Shown: positions 1 to 11,681, counted from the stretch's first letter. The stretch is 64,000 nt of DNA from Adenophora triphylla var. japonica (GCA_022495995.1 JAFEMH010007511.1:22925-86924), one strand, 5' to 3'. Notes: generated from the sequence alone by a model not told the origin. Numbers and translations are program-made.

Positions 1-8
1 AAAACAAA

Positions 9-420
9 AGAACTAAAAAACCAATTACACAGTTACTTCTAAGATAACTAAGAGAAATCATCGTCATAACATAGAAGTGCAGTTATACAAACCCTCATAA
101 TATAGAGCTTCTCCCTCATTTGCCCGACCATTTTCTTCAACTTGCTCAACGTTAGTATTTATATTTACATACAAAAAGGTTGAACTAAAATTCACAATCC
201 AGCTTGCCTAAGAAGAAATATGAAAACTAATAACATCGGGTTATAGAAAATCAAAACTAAAGAACTAAAAACTAATTACAAAGTTACTTCTAAGATAACT
301 AAAAGAAATCATCATCAGAACATATAAGCAAAGTTATGTAAACCCTCATAATATAGAGCTTCCCCCTCACTTGGCTAACCATTTTCTTCAACATTCTCAC
401 TCTTTCACATGTCCTTCCCA
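9..420. repeat. Diverged tandem duplication, period about 251 bp
   Basis: A block containing 'agttacttctaagataacta' and 'accctcataatatagagctt' occurs near 30-110 and again near 280-360, offset by about 251 bp. No coding sequence is recognised in 1-560. The last exon expected for the neighbouring ureide permease fragment is not here on either strand. Confidence 0.7.
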
Positions 421-560
421 TCTCAACAATACTCTCTCTAAACTGATGATCAAATTCGCCTTGGCAATTAGCTTCAGTAATGTCCTAATAATTTAAAAGC
501 TTACACATGGGCTCCTCAAAAAACATGAAGCAAACTTTAAGAACTTTATACGGTGAATTT

Positions 561-1343
561 TATTTGCAAGGCACCAAATGTGTAAGGCACCTTGAAATGA
601 CCACAATGCCCTTGTATATATCTAACTTCCTCATTTCTCTCTCTTCATTTTCACAAATCAAACCCTTCTCTCCCCTCTCATTTCCCTCATATCCAGCTTC
701 TCCCTCACAGCTCCTTCTGCCGCCGTCCCCTCCGCCACCACTACCACCTCTCCGTCTCTCTCTCTCTCGATCGACTTGAAAGAGGGTTTTATCGATTTTT
801 TTGGGATTCTTGGAGGCAAAAATGCAGAACCCAGTTCGGATTCCGCCATGAAATGAAGGTAATTTGTGGTGGGAAACTTGGTTTAAGACGAAATTGAGGT
901 AGGGTTTGGTGGGAAAGAGAAGGGATTTTGAGATAGGGTTCCGAGAGAGGGAATTACAGTGTGCGAATCCAGTAAATCGTAGAACCCAGTTCGTCATTTG
1001 TGCATTTCGTGTGTAGTTACACAAAATGTTCCAATGTAAATCGTGTATAGGCACACGAAATGAGACTCAAAATCCTACCTATGTGTTTCGTGTGCCTATA
1101 CGCGAAATAGACAATTTCAACTCGTACTAATTTACACGAAATGTTGAATGACATTTCGTGTAAAATTATACGAAATATTTCTTAACATTTCGTGTGAATC
1201 TGCACGAAATAACTCAATACATTTCGTGTATTTTTATACGAAACATATCTAACAACGTCGTGTATAATCACACGAAACGTCCGCGTACGGGAGGGCAGTT
1301 TTGTCTATTTTTCGTGCCTTGCAAATAGCGTGCCTTGCAAATA
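561..1343. mobile_element. Nonautonomous TIR element, family unknown
   Basis: The segment is bounded by a 14-bp perfect inverted repeat: TATTTGCAAGGCAC at 561-574, and GTGCCTTGCAAATA at 1330-1343 with a second copy at 1314-1327. The left half (about 630-780) is pyrimidine-rich, like a captured 5' untranslated region. The right half is a hairpin array, annotated separately. I see no transposase and no convincing target-site duplication, so the superfamily is open; a Mutator-like element is one possibility. ORFs on either strand are low-complexity and I do not call them genes. Confidence 0.5.
1003..1280. repeat. Array of about seven short hairpins (TTTCGTGT / ACACGAAA)
   Basis: Successive units follow the plan (A)TTTCGTGT, 5-7 nt loop, then ACACGAAA(T) or a one-base variant. 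Examples are the arms around 1152-1182 and 1190-1210. Loops differ between units while arms are kept, which fits selection or copying for pairing rather than simple tandem slippage. The array occupies the right half of the TIR-bounded element at 561-1343. Confidence 0.75.
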
Positions 1344-1424
1344 ACCACGCCCACTTTATACATAGTTAAAAAATAGTTTATGCATGTCTGGAAAGGGCTA
1401 ATTAGTAATTCAAAACTTGTAGAG

Positions 1425-1615
1425 TATCAATCAATAGTTATTTTGGGATTTATTTTGGCACGAATGAAGTACTACTTTTTAAACAGTTTGGGGTTGCCTT
1501 GAAATGGTTATCAATCAATAGTTATCTTGGGAAGGAAGAAGTACTACTTTATAATTTAAAATTTATGAAAACAGATGAATTACTACTTTTTAAACAGTTT
1601 GGGTAGCCTTGAAAA
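1425..1615. repeat. Imperfect tandem repeat, period about 84 bp
   Basis: The string 'tatcaatcaatagtta' occurs at about 1425 and 1509. 'tactactttttaaacagttt' occurs near 1470 and 1580, with a degenerate third copy between them. No gene is visible from 1344 to 1813. Confidence 0.6.
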
Positions 1616-1639
1616 GGCTAGCCTTAGATCCGCCCTTGG

Positions 1640-1800
1640 TGAGTGTGTAGGTGTGTGCGTGTGTAGTTCATAAGTTTGTGTTTTTTTATGTGTGTGTGTG
1701 TGTGCTTGTGAGTGAGTGGGAGTGTGTGTGACTGTGTGTACGCGTGTGTGCGAGTGTATGTGTGCGTGTGCGTGTGCGCGAGTGTGCAGTTCAAGTTTGT
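1640..1800. repeat. GT-rich imperfect microsatellite
   Basis: Dense TG/GTGTGTGAG sequence starts directly after the last recognisable ureide permease exon on the minus strand. Minus-strand reading through it yields only His/Thr-rich low complexity, which is not protein. Confidence 0.85.
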
Positions 1801-1813
1801 GTTCTTGACTAAC

Positions 1814-3470
1814 CTGAACAGCATCAGTTGCTGCATATCCAGCTGCTTGGCCTCCCATAAATTGCAGACCATTTCCAAAACCACACAAAAACCTTGCCAA
1901 AAGTGCCCAACCTCTGCCGTTCCAGTCGTTCAAGTATGCCTTAAATGACGACTTAGGTGAATTAAGTAAAGGGTTATATAGGAAAGTAATGTTTAGAATA
2001 ATAGCGAGCACGAAACAGGAGAGGGAGAAGTAGAAAAATGCAGTATAAACACTTAGATGAGGGACACCATCTTTCAGAGTACTCCATTGATCATTTGTTG
2101 CCAAATTAAATGCAGGCGAAAATAGTGAAAAACAAACTCCAGCAAAGAGAGTTGTGCCTAAACCAATAAACACGCTCTTCCCAAACACCTGAGAGAAAGA
2201 ATAGCAATATTTAATTAGGATGCGCGCGTGATTTTTTTTTTTTTTTTTTTTATTGTTTTTAACGTATACTCTTAAAATAAACATTAGTTTACATAGGAAA
2301 GGTGAAAAATAACCTTAATTGCTCGTTTATTCTCAAGCTCTATAAGAAAGTTGGCAGTCCCTGCTTTTGACTACATCAAGCAATACGGATACAAAAATTC
2401 AAGTGTTGGGAAAGTTTTTCATACCTGTGCTTGATCAAGTGCCATTACTCAAAGAACTGCTCTTTGTCCTGTCATTTATTATTTAAGTTGTAACATCAAA
2501 ACACAATCTTGATTACCAAAATTTAAAAAAATAATTAAAATAAATAAAAGATAAAATACCATGTTGCATCCTCGTACGAATTCCCCAAACTATGAAGTTT
2601 TGCTTTATTATCTGCTGCATTGGACGTATGAACACCAGAACCAAGAAAGGCAGCGATCAAGAAGCATGCAACACCGGGGAACAGAATCTCAGCTTTGTTA
2701 ATCTTGTCATCTAAGTAGTAGTTTAGGGATGTGCCTATTTGGGATCAAAACAAACTACAAACTTCAGTAACATTAAAATTTGCAATTACTTTAATTCATA
2801 GTGTGTGTGTGTGTGTGTGTGTGTAGAGACGGGAGATTAATGATACCTATAACCACAGTTATGCCAGAACAGACCACTTCAGTCACTGACAGACCAACAA
2901 ATGCCCAATCATACTAAGTGGCCAAGTTTCCTAAACTCAGAACCACCCCACCAACCATTGCAAACATCACACTGGGCAAATTATCCTGCATTAAACAACA
3001 ACCTCGATATCAGACCAAATATATTGTACTCCCTCCGTCCCAAAATGAATGTCCAAAAAAAATCAAAATAGCTTTGATCAAGAGAAATTTTGAATTTTTT
3101 TTGGACTTTCATTTTGGAACAGAGGGTACTCCGTATCATTTATCAATAAACACGAGATGTTGTAATGCTTAGAAAATGTGATATTATTTTAACTTGAAGA
3201 TGCAATTTTGAAGGGAAATCACCTGGTAAAGTTGAAGAAGAAAATTTGGGGCCTCATGTGTGCTCTTGCCGATTTCCCCAAATGTGAATGCGATAATGAT
3301 AGCAGCCAGGAAATTTGTAAGCGTATAATCGAGGTAAGTATGTTGAGGAAGACAACCGCGCCTTTCTAAAAGAGTCATAATTGCAGGCCATGATCCCAAG
3401 AACGTTAGAGCAAGTATAGAGCAAGTAGCATACATGCTATAACACCTCCTTTGCTCTCCACTACATACAT
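1814..3470 (-). pseudogene. UPS-like: Ureide permease fragment, broken and 3'-truncated
   Basis: Plant ureide permeases are plasma-membrane carriers of allantoin and related heterocycles. Recognised exons on the minus strand are 3470-3223 (starts MYVVESKGG; contains LLERRGCLPQHTYLDY), 2985-2847 (FAMVGGVVLSLGNL), 2734-2560 (LDDKINKAEILFPGV), 2370-2314 (TANFLIELENKRAIK) and 2188-1814 (FGKSVFIGLG through AYLNDWNGRGW to GGQAAGYAATDAVQ), all with GT/AG borders. Lesions: an 11-bp tandem duplication (3406-3416 and 3417-3427) shifts the first exon. A TAG at 2916-2914 replaces the usual Gln of the TQYxWA motif. The short exon at about 2468-2425 has a stop and does not keep frame. The final exon expected after DAVQ is absent and replaced by GT repeat. 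A Stowaway MITE lies in the first intron of this set and a TG run in the next. Confidence 0.9.
3029..3126. mobile_element. Stowaway MITE (98 bp)
   Basis: It begins CTCCCTCCGTCCCAAAATGA and ends with the inverted counterpart TTCATTTTGGAACAGAGGG. A TA dinucleotide flanks it on both sides. These are the hallmarks of Stowaway (Tc1/mariner-derived) MITEs. It sits in the intron between the first two ureide permease exons. Confidence 0.9.
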
Positions 3471-3889
3471 CTTAACCAAAGAATCTCGAAAATGTCAACA
3501 AAAAAGAAAAATTGATCTTTAGCTGAAATTCGGCATACCCACCGTGACAAATGGCTAAGAAACACTACAAAAAAAAGTCAATTGCAAATCAAGAACACAG
3601 CCACACACACATCTCATCTGCTGCAGTATTTCGAATCAAGAAAGTCAAACTGCAATGAAGCACATAGATCAATTTGTAATCTTTGTAAACAAACCATTAG
3701 CAGCAATATGAATCAAAAAGTCAAATGCAAAATAAAACAACCCACCAAATATCAGACATCAGAATCAAGGCCCATACAGGAAAACTCACCGAATTGAGAA
3801 AGTGAATCTTCCAAGAATTTGGTTTCAAGAAATGCACAACAGAGGAATATCTATTAACATGTCATCTGTGATTTGAATATATATTTCAC

Positions 3890-3895
<6 letters not shown>

Positions 3896-3958
<63 letters not shown>
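3896..3958. repeat. (GA)n microsatellite
   Basis: About 31 uninterrupted GA units. On the minus strand this is a CT run in the upstream/leader region of the ureide permease fragment, a common setting in plant 5' regions. The rest of 3471-4600 shows no coding sequence that I recognise. Confidence 0.95.
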
Positions 3959-3962
<4 letters not shown>

Positions 3963-4609
3963 CCCTTGTTGTTGAAGAACGCCAGGTATGGTAACTGCTT
4001 TGGGAAGTTTGGGAAAGTATAACTGACATGGGAGTTGGAAGTTTGGGTTTTTTCAGATTCAATCCTGGCCACTATTTGTCTTTTCCAAAATCAAATCCTG
4101 ACCATTGTTTGTATGGAGGTTAAATATGAAAAACTCTAAAAAGAATTGACAACCGTAACTACAGACTTAAAAAAACCCAAAATACCTTGTATGGTCCAAG
4201 GATTCAAATCTTTGTAGTTAAATCAAAACCTTATTAGAACTGACGCGCAATTTTACTGTAACATTCTTACCAATTTACTTCGCATAAAAAAAAAACTGCA
4301 GTAGCATTAATAAATGTAGGTGTTCAATTTTATGAAGTAGTACCTCCGAGTCGAACATCTGACTACAGCTCCACCCCTTATAACATTTTGTTCAACAAAA
4401 CCTCCACCAATCTCTTTCCAAATTACAAACCAATTGAAATTCAATATCTCCTTCACAGTGAATCCAAGTCATATTGAGCCACCATCTGAGAAGGAAACCC
4501 ACAAATAAAATTAATCCAAACCCAAACCAAATTGAATCCTTTCAATTCAATTGGAAACACAAACATAGGTTTGAACATTAAGAATAGAATGAAAGAAAGA
4601 CACACTAAC

Positions 4610-4860
4610 CTTGCATAGAAATCGATTGATGGACCCAGTGAGAGAATTGCGAAGAAGGCCTAATGGAGTGTGAGAGCGACGAACGCTGAACGCTGAGAGA
4701 TAATCAACGGACGGAGAGGTAGGGTAGAGAGAGCGTTAGAGGTTCATCGCCGGAGAGTCATTTTGACGGGTTAGGGGAGTCACTGTTGTAGGGGATAAAC
4801 CCTAGAAATTCCACGGTCAAAGGAACGGCGGATAACGGAGGTGGAGGGGAGAGAGCGCGA
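4610..4860 (-). promoter_or_regulatory. Probable leader exon and promoter-proximal region of the ureide permease fragment
   Basis: On the minus strand a CT-rich, low-ATG stretch ends in the good donor CAAG|GTTAGT at 4610/4609, which is what a noncoding first exon would look like. This is inference from position and the splice signal only. The next recognisable exon begins at 3470. Confidence 0.35.
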
Positions 4861-5039
4861 AGGTGAATACGGAAGAAGAATGGTCGATGGCGGTGTGCGA
4901 GGTAACTGGGAGTGGGCGGTGCCGTAAACTGACTCTTCAAATGCTCACAGCCGTAGGATTAATTTCTCAACTTTTAATCCTAGCCACCACTTATGTGGAG
5001 ATAAGAGGCAGTTTTTTCATTCCTCTATTGTATTATAGA

Positions 5040-5072
5040 CTAGTACTCTTTAGCCCGTGCCTATGGCACGGG
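5040..5072 (-). other. Helitron H1 3' terminal hairpin and CTAG
   Basis: Stem CCCGTGCC/GGCACGGG with a 3-nt loop lies at 5054-5072, followed on the minus strand by 11 nt and CTAG (5043-5040). This is the canonical Helitron transposition terminator layout. An equivalent with compensating changes (CCCGTGCG/CGCACGGG) ends H2 at 13668. Confidence 0.9.
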
Positions 5073-5357
5073 ACAGTATGCATGTTAGTCAAGTAAAAAA
5101 AAAATATAAAAATAAACAACATTAAAAATTTTCTATTATCTTAAAATTGATCAAAATATAAATATAATCTACTGCTTGGAGACCCCATGAACATCAAGAT
5201 TGACTATCAAAATAATTAAATTTAAAAACATTAAAAAAACATAGTAAAAGAATAGATTTAGAATTGAATACAAATGGAAAGCGTTCTATGCCTTTATTGT
5301 TTCAAAGAAAATCAATGTTAAATTATTAAGAAAATAAATTTAAAAAAAAATGAAAAG

Positions 5358-5669
5358 TCAGTCTTTTGGTTCGAGCTTCACGTCTGTAACGGGCATGGAA
5401 ACTTCATCTTCAAACGTATTTGCTTCAACCGTATTAGCTTCAACCGCATTTGCTTCAACCGCATTGGCAAACTCCTCCTGTGTATGTACACAAAAAAGAT
5501 ATGAAACACATTTATATAACTAAGCTTAATGTATTGAATTCAATCATATAAGAAAGCATACCACGGCGTTAACATAATCTGGATTTTCCCAAATATCATC
5601 GTACGCATTAGCTTCAACCGTAGCATCAACTACATCTTCAACAGCTTCATCAACTGCATCTCTAGTCAC
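5358..5669 (-). CDS. Accessory acidic C-terminal exons of Helitron H1
   Basis: Two phase-0 exons lie downstream of the RepHel stop: 5669-5562 (36 codons; contains YDDIWENPDYVNAV) and 5477-5358 (39 codons plus stop; four VEAN-type repeats, then VTDVKLEPKD). Both are bounded by AG/GT. H2 holds a diverged counterpart at 14274-13958 with the same exon plan, phases and ending. The exons lack a start codon and cannot be joined in frame through the conserved donor just after the RepHel stop. They are phase-compatible with exon 1 (ends 10888) or exon 2 (ends 6726), so they would be read from an alternatively spliced mRNA. The ending fits the SUMO-acceptor consensus (hydrophobic-K-x-E). Function unknown. 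Confidence 0.55.
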
Positions 5670-5883
5670 CTATTTCAAACATGGATTGAATAAAAATTTT
5701 AAAATAAAAATTATATAGGCATTATAACAGAGTCAATCATGTATTACAATTTACCATGGAACATGATATATATACAAATATTAACTGGTTCGTAGTAATT
5801 ATTTATATTTGTAGGTTACAAAATGAGAAAATATGTGACTATCAGAAATTAATATTTTAGGAATCATACCTAATATATAAGGC

Positions 5884-8800
5884 TTAAAGAAGAACTTCAG
5901 GATAAACAATATTTGTAGTATATGTGTCATCTTTTGAGGGCAAGAGGATCACTATCCTATTGAAAGTAGTACATCGAGATAAAGTCACGTATAGTTGACC
6001 ATAAGTGAAAACCGGCATCCGAATATCAATGCCCACAAATTTAACTAATTGACATTGTGATTTATTTATTGTCATTGCAAAGGACAATCTAATCGGAAAT
6101 TGGCGTCTTGTAATAGGAATAGCAAGTTCAGAAGCTGAGGGTGTAAGAGAAATTCTTGGTATAAATACCAAATTGCCTGCTTTATCTCCAGTTAGGATTT
6201 CAGCCTCAATAATACGTCGCCCACATCGAACTACTCTTAATCTTGTTCCGTTGCAAAGACCATCCCTTGGTGCAAGATTTCTCATCAAAATAACTGGGCA
6301 ACCAACTTTCAGCTGCAAGTCTGAAGGGGGAAGACCAGGAGGATTCAATGTGTTCAAATATTCTATTGGGTATCGATTAGCCACGATCGGATCAATTGTA
6401 TCATCATCCGCATATTTGTCTGCCGATAGATAATTTTTTATAGTACCGGGAAATATTTCTAATGCTTTAAGATTTATAAAATTGACATCATCATTACGTG
6501 GGGAGAGAATCGTTCGATCGGTTAAGAATCGAGCAGTAGAAGTCCTCGGTATATGCAAGTCTGGATAAACTTCTCTTATTAGTTCTTCGACGTCTTTACA
6601 CTTACGAATGGTAGTCGGGAGTTCGATTGTCTCATTTGGATTGGTTCCCACCTGTTATTAAAATTTATAAAATTAATTACGAATGATTATTTAAGAAAGA
6701 TTTATTTTAAATGCGTGAATATTACCTCGTTCAAATATGTTGCAAACTGAATATTTACTAAATCATTTCGATCAAGCCGCATGTTCTCTGATAGAGTCAA
6801 CACGTGTATGTCTTTCCAAATTGATGATTTTTGAAGAGTCGACCCCACAATTTGCTCACGATATCCTTTAGGTACAACAGGCAAAGTTTGACGAAAATCA
6901 CCACCAAAAACAACAGTAATTCCACCAAAAGGGCTATTATTATCCCGAACATCTCGAAGGCTGCGATCGACGGCCTCAACGCAATAGAGATGTTGCATAG
7001 GAACCTCATCCCATATTATTAATTTTGTCTCTCTAAAGAGTTTGGCATGAATTGACTGTTTCGTGAATGAACATAACGTATCTTCTAACACATTCAATGG
7101 TATGCAAAAAGTAGAATGTGCAGTTCTACCGCCAACCAACAATAACGATGCGATTCCGGATGATGCAACACAAATCACAATATCGCCCTGCAATCGACAC
7201 ATTCCTGCAATTGTGTTATACAAAAATGTTTTTCCCGTTCCTGCACCCCCATTTAAGAAAAAGATCTTCCCTTGATTTTGACTCACCGATGACATCACAA
7301 CATCGTAAGATTGTCGTTGACCAGAATTCAACCGAGACACATTATCTTCCGCACCGGTAGTGCGATCATCATTTTGAAGTTGTCTATGCTCCCACAATAG
7401 TCTGTTCTCGCCCCTCATTTGGGTCCAATTTTGAAGTGGGAGGGGCATTGGCGGAAAATCTTGTAAACATTTCCCTGATTCTTGCAATATTTCATTCAAG
7501 AGATGCAAACCATAATCTACTATTTCATTATCATTAGGATTTGGAATTTCATATTGTGTGCGCAGTTTGTGAGGAAGGTCATCACATATATTCATTGCAA
7601 ACTTATTCCACAACTCATCGGGACGTAATGGAGAATACTGTGTTAGAATAAGTGCAAATAATCGTCTCAATTGGTATCCAGTTTTCATAACTGATGCTTC
7701 TTCCAAACATTGCTTCCATTCTTCGTCATCTTCCAGAAGACCCCGAGCAACACATGCATCTTTAAACGTACTATATCGAACACCATTGTATATGAGTAAA
7801 CTTTCCCAAGATGTTGGCCCTTTAACAGTAATTAATAAGAGGCGAAGGTAAAACCTCTCGCCACTTGAGGGACTTGCAAAATATATTCTACCGATTGCCG
7901 TGCTTGAATGATTTGGACTTCTTAATTTCCAATATTTTCCCTTCCATGTATAATGCATTGGCATTTGTTGATAAGTTAAATCTTGAGCCATTATGTCGGA
8001 AGCACAACAGTTAAAAAAAGCCATTAATTCTGTAACTTTTCCTTCAGCTTGTTGAACTATCTCATCTCGTGAAAGTCTTGAATCAAATGAAACATTATGC
8101 TCTCCTGGTAGATGGAGATCTAATCGAACAACATTAGGAACTTCAGAATGTAAAGTGTAGCCAAATAACCGCCATGCAGCTTCCGGTGGACCAATGTACC
8201 TCGCATCCAGGTATTGTTTAATCTCATCGCCTCTCCCTAAAACCATTGTTGTTCGATCATGACCTTTGTATATATATTTATGAATGTACTTAACACATGT
8301 CAATCCAGCACATACCTCCACATTAATATGACAGTTAAACATTTCAGAGAGATAAGGATTGTAAGGTACAACGTCTCGATTATCAACCTCTTTCCCTCGC
8401 ACATCAACTACAACTCCATTATCGCGACGACGATAGATTGCATAACCGTCATTATCAATAGAAGTTGTTTCGGCCCAGGATTTTGGATATTTTTTCTTAC
8501 AAAAACCTTTCTCCATACATTGTGCGCTTGAGTTTCTTGTGCCACATGGTCCATGTATCATGCATCTCGTAATTGTGTCAAAAAGTGCGGGCTTACTCTC
8601 TCGATCCGGTAACTCAGCACATACTACTCGATCTACTTGTTCTGGTGTTCTGATCTTATCTGGTTTGGCGAGAAAAAACAACGCGTGCATATGAGGCAAT
8701 CCTCTTTTCTGAAACTCTATTGTGAAAACATATGCTTCTATTTTTCCAAACACCCTTTTATTTTTTACTATTTTCATCAATTCTCTTCTCTTCAACTCAA

Positions 8801-10938
8801 AAACTCGAGCAACTAAATCTGGACGATCAGCTGCAGTTTGATTCGGTAGCAGAGCATCTCTAATTTCTGGCCATGCTGGGTTGGCAGTCATGGTTAAAAA
8901 TATATCTGGATGCTTGTATGCACGTGTAATAGCCATAGAATCTTGAAAAATTTCATACATTTGTCTTGGCCCCCCAATAAAAGAAGATGGGAGGATAAAT
9001 CTTCTTCCAATTTGATCAGGGCTTGGACCTTCTTCATCAAAGATTTCTTGGAGATCTCTATACCGATCAGAACGAATAAAGAACTCTTGATTTTCTCTGA
9101 TATAAGTAAGTCGATTTTGCTCTGTTGCAGCCCAAGCATCTACCAAAAATTCCTGAAATAGTTTTCGGCCTCTCAAAATTGTTGAATACTCGCTTGTTCG
9201 TTCGAATAAACGATAGCTATAATAATCCATCATTGTGAGACGATTTCTCTGTTTAGTACTGGGAGCATTTCTATCCACATCCCAAAGAGTCATGGTCGGT
9301 TCCCATCCTAGCTCGCCAAATGGAAACAATAGCACGTAATGTAACGGTGCGTAAGCCGGATAAGATTCACTTATACGCATTAAGCCTTGGGTTCCTTTAT
9401 AGTGCAGAATTATATCTCTGGATCTCCTTGCCTCAGTACCATCACCAGGCACGATAACGGCAATCTCATCTACAATGGGTGCATTATACCTGCGTTGATC
9501 TCTTCTTGGATCATAGTGCAAATACGCAGGTAAATTTTGGTCATCCTGATTTTGATTTTCTTGTTGTAATACTTCGTATGCTTGACGAAAGAGATGCACA
9601 AATGGATTGTTTCGTAACAAACATTCTTGGATGTTACCTAAGAGATCTCGATCTAACGTTGGATTTCGACGTTGACGACTGTCCAATGCTCTCGTGGGAT
9701 CATAGATGTAAAGTTGGGCATATACCGGCTCTGCTCCCTGTTGTGGCAATAATGCACCCGTTCGATGTCGCAACTCACCGTGTATGGTGAAACTATAAGG
9801 ACCCCGACTAAGGAGTACACGATCGTCCATTGCACATCCAAGACTCGTAAAAGCATTTGCAGAATTATATTGTCGAATATCATGAAAAAACGACGTCGAG
9901 CTGTCGTCATTACCATCATATAATGACCTAAACAGGGTAGGAGGTTCACGAAGTCGGGGAAGCTTAACTTGTCCTTCCAAGCAACATGTTCCAAATTTGG
10001 GACTATTTGAAGAAGAACGAACCAATTTCTCATCAATCCAATGCAATGCATCACAATGTTCACTCACGAATTTCATTCTACCAAGGGAATGCCGACTTTG
10101 AGTGAAAATTTGTTGACTTATATCATTGTATTCTAATATTTTTGACCTATACATTTGGAAAGTCGATTGATTATTTTTTAAGATAAATTTAATAGAATTA
10201 AATAGGATTAAAAAATTAATTAAGTTACGTAGACGCATACTTTGTTCACGCAATCGTCGTGTCCTTTGTCTTGATCCCCGCCTCAAAGAACGTAAAGTAA
10301 TGTTTGATGAATTTGGGTAGGTATCTTGTTCATTTATTGATGGTTCGACTCTGGCTCTTACATTACGTGGAAGTTCTCCCATTTCACGTGATTGAATGGA
10401 AGTTGAACGTTGTGGGGTAATAGACGGTAATGCATTCTCTTCATCACGTAATCGTCGTCTTCTTTGTCCTAGTGAACGTCTCGAAAGGCCCAAACCAATG
10501 TTCATTGTATTTCGGGTAGATATGCTAGATGAAGAACTTTCTCCTAACTCCATATTTAAAGCTGGTAAAATTCTTTGTCGGTTTGTTGATTGAATTATTT
10601 CATCGGGATATTCTACATCATCTGCCTACACATTTAGATTTATGAATAAAAAGATACAGTAAATATAAAGTAGTATTTGTAAAGGTCATGATAGTATTAT
10701 GATCATATTAAAAACATATTTGTCATTTATAACGATAAATAGTCGAATTCATGAAGATAATATTTAAAATATCATAAAAATCAAATACATTCATGAAACA
10801 AACCATACTACATTTTCTATTCAAACTATCTATTTATACTCAGAATGTGATAAAATGTAAGGGTTAAAAGATGGCAGTAAAGAATACCTCCGGTGGTGCC
10901 GCCGTTTCTTTTCCTTTCCTTGAAGGTTGTTGTGCCAT
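5884..10938 (-). CDS. Helitron RepHel transposase (HUH nuclease plus PIF1-like helicase)
   Basis: The protein nicks and rejoins single strands and unwinds DNA for rolling-circle transposition. Three phase-0 exons: 10938-10888 (starts MAQQPSRKG), 10625-6726 and 6651-5884, together 1572 codons without an internal stop. The Helitron_like_N region is followed by the HUH motif LPHMHALFF near residue 660 and the two-tyrosine motif YIHKYIYKG near 799. The helicase has Walker A GGAGTGKT near 1145, Walker B IIWDE near 1220, GDFRQTLP near 1258, and C-terminal YVTLSRCT. The usual helicase motif NKSQGQ reads NKSQCQ, which may impair activity. A 20-odd-residue AT-coded hydrophobic stretch near residues 152-173 may be an unrecognised intron. 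No RPA-like domain is seen. A TATA box lies about 240 bp upstream. Confidence 0.88.
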
Positions 10939-11174
10939 GGAGTTGAACTTACAAACTTAAAAAACATAATAAAAATCATTAGTAATATTTTTATTAGATC
11001 AATAATATTTATGTTGGGATATGAAAGATGCGGATGATAAAGGAAAATAATATTACTAACAAACAAACTACAAAGGAAAAACATAAATAATTAATTATTT
11101 CTACTGGTGAGGTGTCTCGGGTGAATGCACACAATTAGTAACCGACCCATAGAAGACGGAGACGGCCAGAGACA

Positions 11175-11189
11175 GCTATATATTTATCT
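11175..11189 (-). promoter_or_regulatory. Candidate TATA box for the RepHel gene
   Basis: Minus-strand AGATAAATATATAGC lies about 240 bp upstream of the RepHel start codon at 10938, with no other strong TATA-like run between them except plain AT sequence. Assigned by position and sequence only. Confidence 0.35.
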
Positions 11190-11418
11190 GCGAGGCTCCA
11201 AGCATTAATTGTAACCAATGCTTGAGATAAATCAACAGATGATGTCCAAATATTTGTATGCCCATCTATTGAAAATTTTCTTATATGTATAATATTGCCT
11301 TTAAACATAACAAATCCCTGAACTTGTTAAATGGAAATTGCAAACTTGTAACATGATTTGTCAGTAGTGATGCATGTTTCAATTTCTAGAGTTGAACTAA
11401 AAGTTTTATAAATGGCAG

Positions 11419-11586
11419 GTTGCAACATTTGTAGTTCAAAAAATCCCGTTGGATGATGTGGGCTAGGACTACATATGTACAACAGCAGCAGAGCGTTTTT
11501 TCGCAGTCGAAAGAGTACTGGCTAATATGGTGGCTGCACTTGCAGAACAACCCTCTTCTCGACTGTTAAAACATATCATTCGATGT
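11419..11586 (+). pseudogene. CNOT9-like: CNOT9/Rcd1-like gene fragment captured by Helitron
   Basis: One exon-sized open segment follows an AG acceptor. It encodes FVVQKIPLDDVG, a stop, DYICTTAAERFFAVERVL, then NMVAALAEQPSSRLLKHIIR. This matches the armadillo-repeat Rcd1/CNOT9 family of the CCR4-NOT deadenylase complex, in which this segment precedes a YLRLSDNPR motif. That motif is not readable here. The TAG at about 11464-11466 and loss of similarity after 11586 make it a fragment. It lies antisense to the Helitron's own gene. Confidence 0.85.
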
Positions 11587-11617
11587 CAATACTGCAACTG
11601 ACCTTTCCAACATAATA

Positions 11618-11681
11618 CCCAACCATGAACAGGAAGGCGCAAGCAATTTACCCATAGCAAACATCATAAAAGTTAATACAA
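11618..11681 (+). repeat. 64-bp segment duplicated at 12791-12854
   Basis: The block starting CCCAACCATGAACAGGAAGG is identical or nearly so at 11618 and 12791. Its right part (from GCAAGCAATTTACCC) recurs a third time at 15858 in H2. It joins the CNOT9-like and beta-galactosidase fragments, so it looks like filler copied from the Helitron's own 5' region. Confidence 0.85.

Larger units (their letters stand above)
1814..5039 (-). mobile_element. Putative Helitron H0 (5' end at 5039; 3' end not found)
   Basis: Reading minus from 5039, the sequence starts TCTATAATACAATA and soon reaches GTGGCTAGGATT. This matches the 5' end of Helitron H1 at 13667 and its subterminal GTGGCTAGGATT. It abuts the 3' CTAG of H1 directly. 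If so, the ureide permease fragment is Helitron cargo in the same orientation. No matching 3' hairpin plus CTAG was found to the left, so the left limit given is only the cargo edge and the true end may be outside the window. Confidence 0.5.

Noticed and set aside
1583..1813. His/Thr-rich extension of the ureide permease reading
   Set aside because: It reads through the splice donor at 1813/1812 into a GT microsatellite; no permease resembles it.
1814..3470. Intact ureide permease gene
   Set aside because: Frameshifting duplication, in-frame TAG and missing last exon rule out a normal product.
5358..5884. Direct fusion of RepHel exon 3 to the downstream accessory exons
   Set aside because: RepHel stops before the conserved donor (TAA in H1; the equivalent position in H2 is TGA once its missing base is considered), and the donor phase gives a stop, so the accessory exons must be joined another way or not at all.
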